The position numbers and the translations under genes were made by a program. From positions 1 to 5,910 of the forward strand of contig DWZY01000151.1 of NCBI GenBank assembly GCA_019117325.1: DNA of 5,910 bases, read 5' to 3'. The notes below the pieces were generated by a model. It saw only the letters and a list, made by a program, of their open reading frames with translations, did no database searches and had not been told where the DNA came from. The DNA comes from Candidatus Brevibacterium intestinigallinarum. Lineage in GTDB: Bacteria > Actinomycetota > Actinomycetes > Actinomycetales > Brevibacteriaceae. Shown here piece by piece: positions 4,140 to 5,910 of this stretch; the stretch's first letter is position 1, and every line of letters begins with the position of its first letter.

Positions 4140-5468
4140 ATGCTCGAAGTCCACGGCGGAGTGCCGCTCACGGGGACCGTGCGCGTCCGAGGTGCCAAGA
4201 ACCTCGTGCCGAAGGCGATGGTCGCAGCGCTGCTGGGTGATTCCCCGTCCGTGCTGCGCGGCGTTCCCGCGATCCGCGACGTGGAGATCGTCACCGGTCT
4301 CCTGGAGCTGCACGGCGTCCGCGTGACGCCGGGCCCGGACCGCGGCGACGCGGACGGCGAACTGGTGCTGGACCCGGCCGCCGTCGAGCAGGGCTCGATC
4401 GTCGACATCGACGCCCACGCGGGGTCCTCGCGCATCCCGATCCTGCTGTGCGGCCCGCTGCTGCACCGCCTGGGCCAGGCGTTCATCCCGGATCTGGGCG
4501 GCTGCCGGATCGGGGACCGCCCCATCGACTTCCACCTCGACGTCCTGCGCAAGTTCGGCGCGGTGGTGGAGAAGACCGCCGGCGGCATCCGGCTCTCCGC
4601 ACCGCAACGACTGCGCGGCACGAAGGTCAAGCTGCCGTACCCGTCCGTGGGCGCCACGGAGCAGGTGCTGCTCACCGCGGTCCGTGCGGAGGGCGTCACG
4701 GAGCTGCGCAACGCGGCGATCGAGCCGGAGGTCATGGACCTCGTCATGGTCCTGCAGAAGATGGGCGCCTCGATCACCGTCGACCCCGCCCGCGTCCTGC
4801 GGATCGAGGGCGTCGACCGGCTGGACGGCTTCTTCCACCGCAGCCTGCCCGACCGCAACGAGGCCGCCTCGTGGGCCTCGGCCGCGCTGGCGACCGGCGG
4901 CGACATCATGGTCGAGGGCGCCCGCCAGCAGGACATGGTCACGTTCCTCAACATCTTCCGCTCGATCGGCGGCCGCTTCGACGTCCTCGAAGACGGCATC
5001 CGGTTCCGCCATCCCGGCGGCGACCTCACCTCGACGGTGCTCGAGACGGACGTCCACCCCGGCTTCATGACGGACTGGCAGCAGCCGCTCGTCGTGGCCC
5101 TCACGCGGGCCTCGGGGGTGTCGATCATCCACGAGACGGTCTACGAGAACCGCTTCGGCTTCACCGACGCCCTCACCCGCATGGGTGCGACCATCCAGCT
5201 GTACCGCGAGTGCCTGGGCGGCTCCCCGTGCCGCTTCGGACGGCAGAACTTCCTCCACTCGGCGGTCGTCGCGGGCCCCACACCCCTGCGGGCGGCTGAC
5301 TTCACGGTCCCGGACCTGCGCGGCGGCTTCTCGCACATCGTGGCCGCACTCGCGGCCGAGGGCACCTCGCGCGTCTCCGGCATCGAGGTCATCAACCGCG
5401 GGTACGAGCACTTCCTCGACAAGCTCCACGGCCTGGGCGCCCGCTTCGACGTGGCGAGCGCAGCATGA
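4140..5468 (+). CDS. murA: UDP-N-acetylglucosamine 1-carboxyvinyltransferase
   Basis: Catalyses the first committed step of peptidoglycan synthesis, transfer of enolpyruvate from PEP to UDP-GlcNAc in the cytoplasm. It has 442 residues, slightly longer than the E. coli enzyme (419). It spans the EPSP-synthase-like fold with its two inverse alpha/beta barrels. Recognisable residues are Lys20 in GAKN, the catalytic Cys122 in DLGGCRIGDRPIDFH, Asp312 in HPGFMTDWQQP and Arg394 in PDLRGGFSH. The Cys at the reactive position means the classical fosfomycin target is intact; some actinobacteria, such as mycobacteria, carry Asp there. ATG 4140 follows a Shine-Dalgarno, and MLEVHGGVPLTGTVRVRGAKN is the family N-terminus. 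The gap before it has hairpins and perhaps its own promoter, so it is probably separate from leuCD. Its TGA overlaps the next gene's ATG, which implies coupled translation. Confidence 0.97.
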   Translation: MLEVHGGVPLTGTVRVRGAKNLVPKAMVAALLGDSPSVLRGVPAIRDVEIVTGLLELHGVRVTPGPDRGDADGELVLDPAAVEQGSIVDIDAHAGSSRIPILLCGPLLHRLGQAFIPDLGGCRIGDRPIDFHLDVLRKFGAVVEKTAGGIRLSAPQRLRGTKVKLPYPSVGATEQVLLTAVRAEGVTELRNAAIEPEVMDLVMVLQKMGASITVDPARVLRIEGVDRLDGFFHRSLPDRNEAASWASAALATGGDIMVEGARQQDMVTFLNIFRSIGGRFDVLEDGIRFRHPGGDLTSTVLETDVHPGFMTDWQQPLVVALTRASGVSIIHETVYENRFGFTDALTRMGATIQLYRECLGGSPCRFGRQNFLHSAVVAGPTPLRAADFTVPDLRGGFSHIVAALAAEGTSRVSGIEVINRGYEHFLDKLHGLGARFDVASAA

Positions 5469-5910
5469 CGGGCCGCGACGCAGAGGCGAAGATCGCCTAT
5501 CCGCGCTTCGACGAGGCGGGGCTGAAGCGCAATCGACGCTGGGCGGTGCCCACCGCGAACACCGCGCGCGTCCTCATGCGCCTCGTCACCCGGATCGAAT
5601 CGACCGGCGGCGAGCAGCTGAACCACGGCCCCTTCATCATCGCGCCGTTCCACGCGAGCAAGATCGACCCGCTCGTCATCGCGATGGCCATGTGGAAGCA
5701 CGGGGTCATCCCGCATTTCCTCGCGAAGTCCTCCCTCTTCACCGGAGCGCTGGGGCACGCGCTCGTGCGCATGGGTCAGATCCCGGTGCTGCGGGCCTCT
5801 GCGAAGGCGGGTGATTCGCTCGTCCACGCGAAGAGCGCCCTCGAGGCGGGCCAGACCGTCATCATCTACCCGCAGGGCACCCTCACGAAGGACCCCGAGC
5901 TGTGGCCGCA
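5465..5910 (+). CDS. PlsC-like 1-acyl-glycerol-3-phosphate acyltransferase (3' end outside window)
   Basis: The frame from ATG 5465 stays open for 148 codons to the window edge; full-length relatives have about 220-260 residues. PlsC-family enzymes transfer an acyl chain to lysophosphatidic acid at the membrane to make phosphatidic acid. Motifs in order: HX4D (His63, Asp68, in PFHASKIDPL), GQIPVLR at 104-110 (motif II), and YPQGTLTKDPELWP at 135-148 (motif III). The His-Asp pair is intact. Motif I has Phe62 where Asn is usual, and motif III has Gln137 where Glu is nearly universal (P-E-G-T). The basic N-terminus (KRNRRW) fits membrane association; no clear transmembrane helix is seen. The ATG overlaps the murA stop as ATGA, and no good Shine-Dalgarno precedes it, so translation probably depends on murA. 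In related genomes gpsA and ddl often follow. The exact acyl acceptor is unknown. Confidence 0.88.
   Translation, partial: MTGRDAEAKIAYPRFDEAGLKRNRRWAVPTANTARVLMRLVTRIESTGGEQLNHGPFIIAPFHASKIDPLVIAMAMWKHGVIPHFLAKSSLFTGALGHALVRMGQIPVLRASAKAGDSLVHAKSALEAGQTVIIYPQGTLTKDPELWP

Noticed and set aside
2822..5128. A 768-codon minus-strand frame opposite leuC, leuD and murA
   Set aside because: It is antisense to three well-supported genes; its translation is Ser/Arg/Ala-rich low-complexity sequence with no family resemblance.
4125..5429. A 434-codon minus-strand frame opposite murA
   Set aside because: Mirror of the conserved murA codons; composition is that of an antisense GC-rich frame.
1..5910. 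Mobile elements, CRISPR arrays, prophage or defence genes
   Set aside because: No long terminal inverted repeats, transposase or integrase motifs, spaced repeat arrays or abrupt composition change were seen; the gene content is housekeeping throughout.

Overview
This window reads as an ordinary core-chromosome segment of a high-GC actinobacterium, most likely of the order Micrococcales (an inference from gene order and protein sequence; the genus cannot be fixed). The evidence is the strong G/C bias at third codon positions, TGA stops on all five genes whose ends are visible, tRNA genes without an encoded CCA, an NdgR-type IclR regulator divergent from leuCD, and MurA and GluRS sequences of the actinobacterial type.

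Layout from left to right: (1) the 3' end of gltX (glutamyl-tRNA synthetase), closed by a strong hairpin terminator at 559-610. (2) A small stable-RNA unit with a candidate promoter at 609-637, tRNA-Gln(CUG) at 679-750, a spacer with two small hairpins, tRNA-Glu(CUC) at 799-871 and a terminator at 879-921. (3) A convergent junction with a second, very strong hairpin at 944-985 that probably ends the minus-strand gene. (4) ndgR/ltbR (IclR family) on the minus strand, 1015-1737. (5) A 104-bp divergent control region, 1738-1841. (6) leuC (1842-3407) and leuD (3410-4006) on the plus strand. (7) A 133-bp gap with two large hairpins and a possible promoter. (8) murA (4140-5468), overlapping by ATGA with a plsC-like acyltransferase that runs off the right edge.

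Functional logic: in bacteria that make Gln-tRNA indirectly, GluRS charges both tRNA-Glu and tRNA-Gln, so gltX lies beside the two RNAs it probably serves. NdgR/LtbR is known in Streptomyces and Corynebacterium to control leuCD, and here it faces them across a shared promoter region. That region holds a near-perfect 10-bp direct repeat with a 20-bp period and an AGAAT/ATTCT inverted repeat. ndgR itself looks leaderless. LeuC and LeuD together form isopropylmalate isomerase. murA and plsC start a probable envelope operon.

I found no mobile element, CRISPR array, defence island or clearly new system. The points most worth a second look are the operator-like repeats, the probable leaderless ndgR transcript, a 57-residue Ala-rich tail on LeuC whose last codons carry the leuD ribosome-binding site, two motif departures in the PlsC-like protein (Phe for Asn before the catalytic His, Gln for Glu in the P-E-G-T motif), and a G-U pair in the tRNA-Gln anticodon stem.
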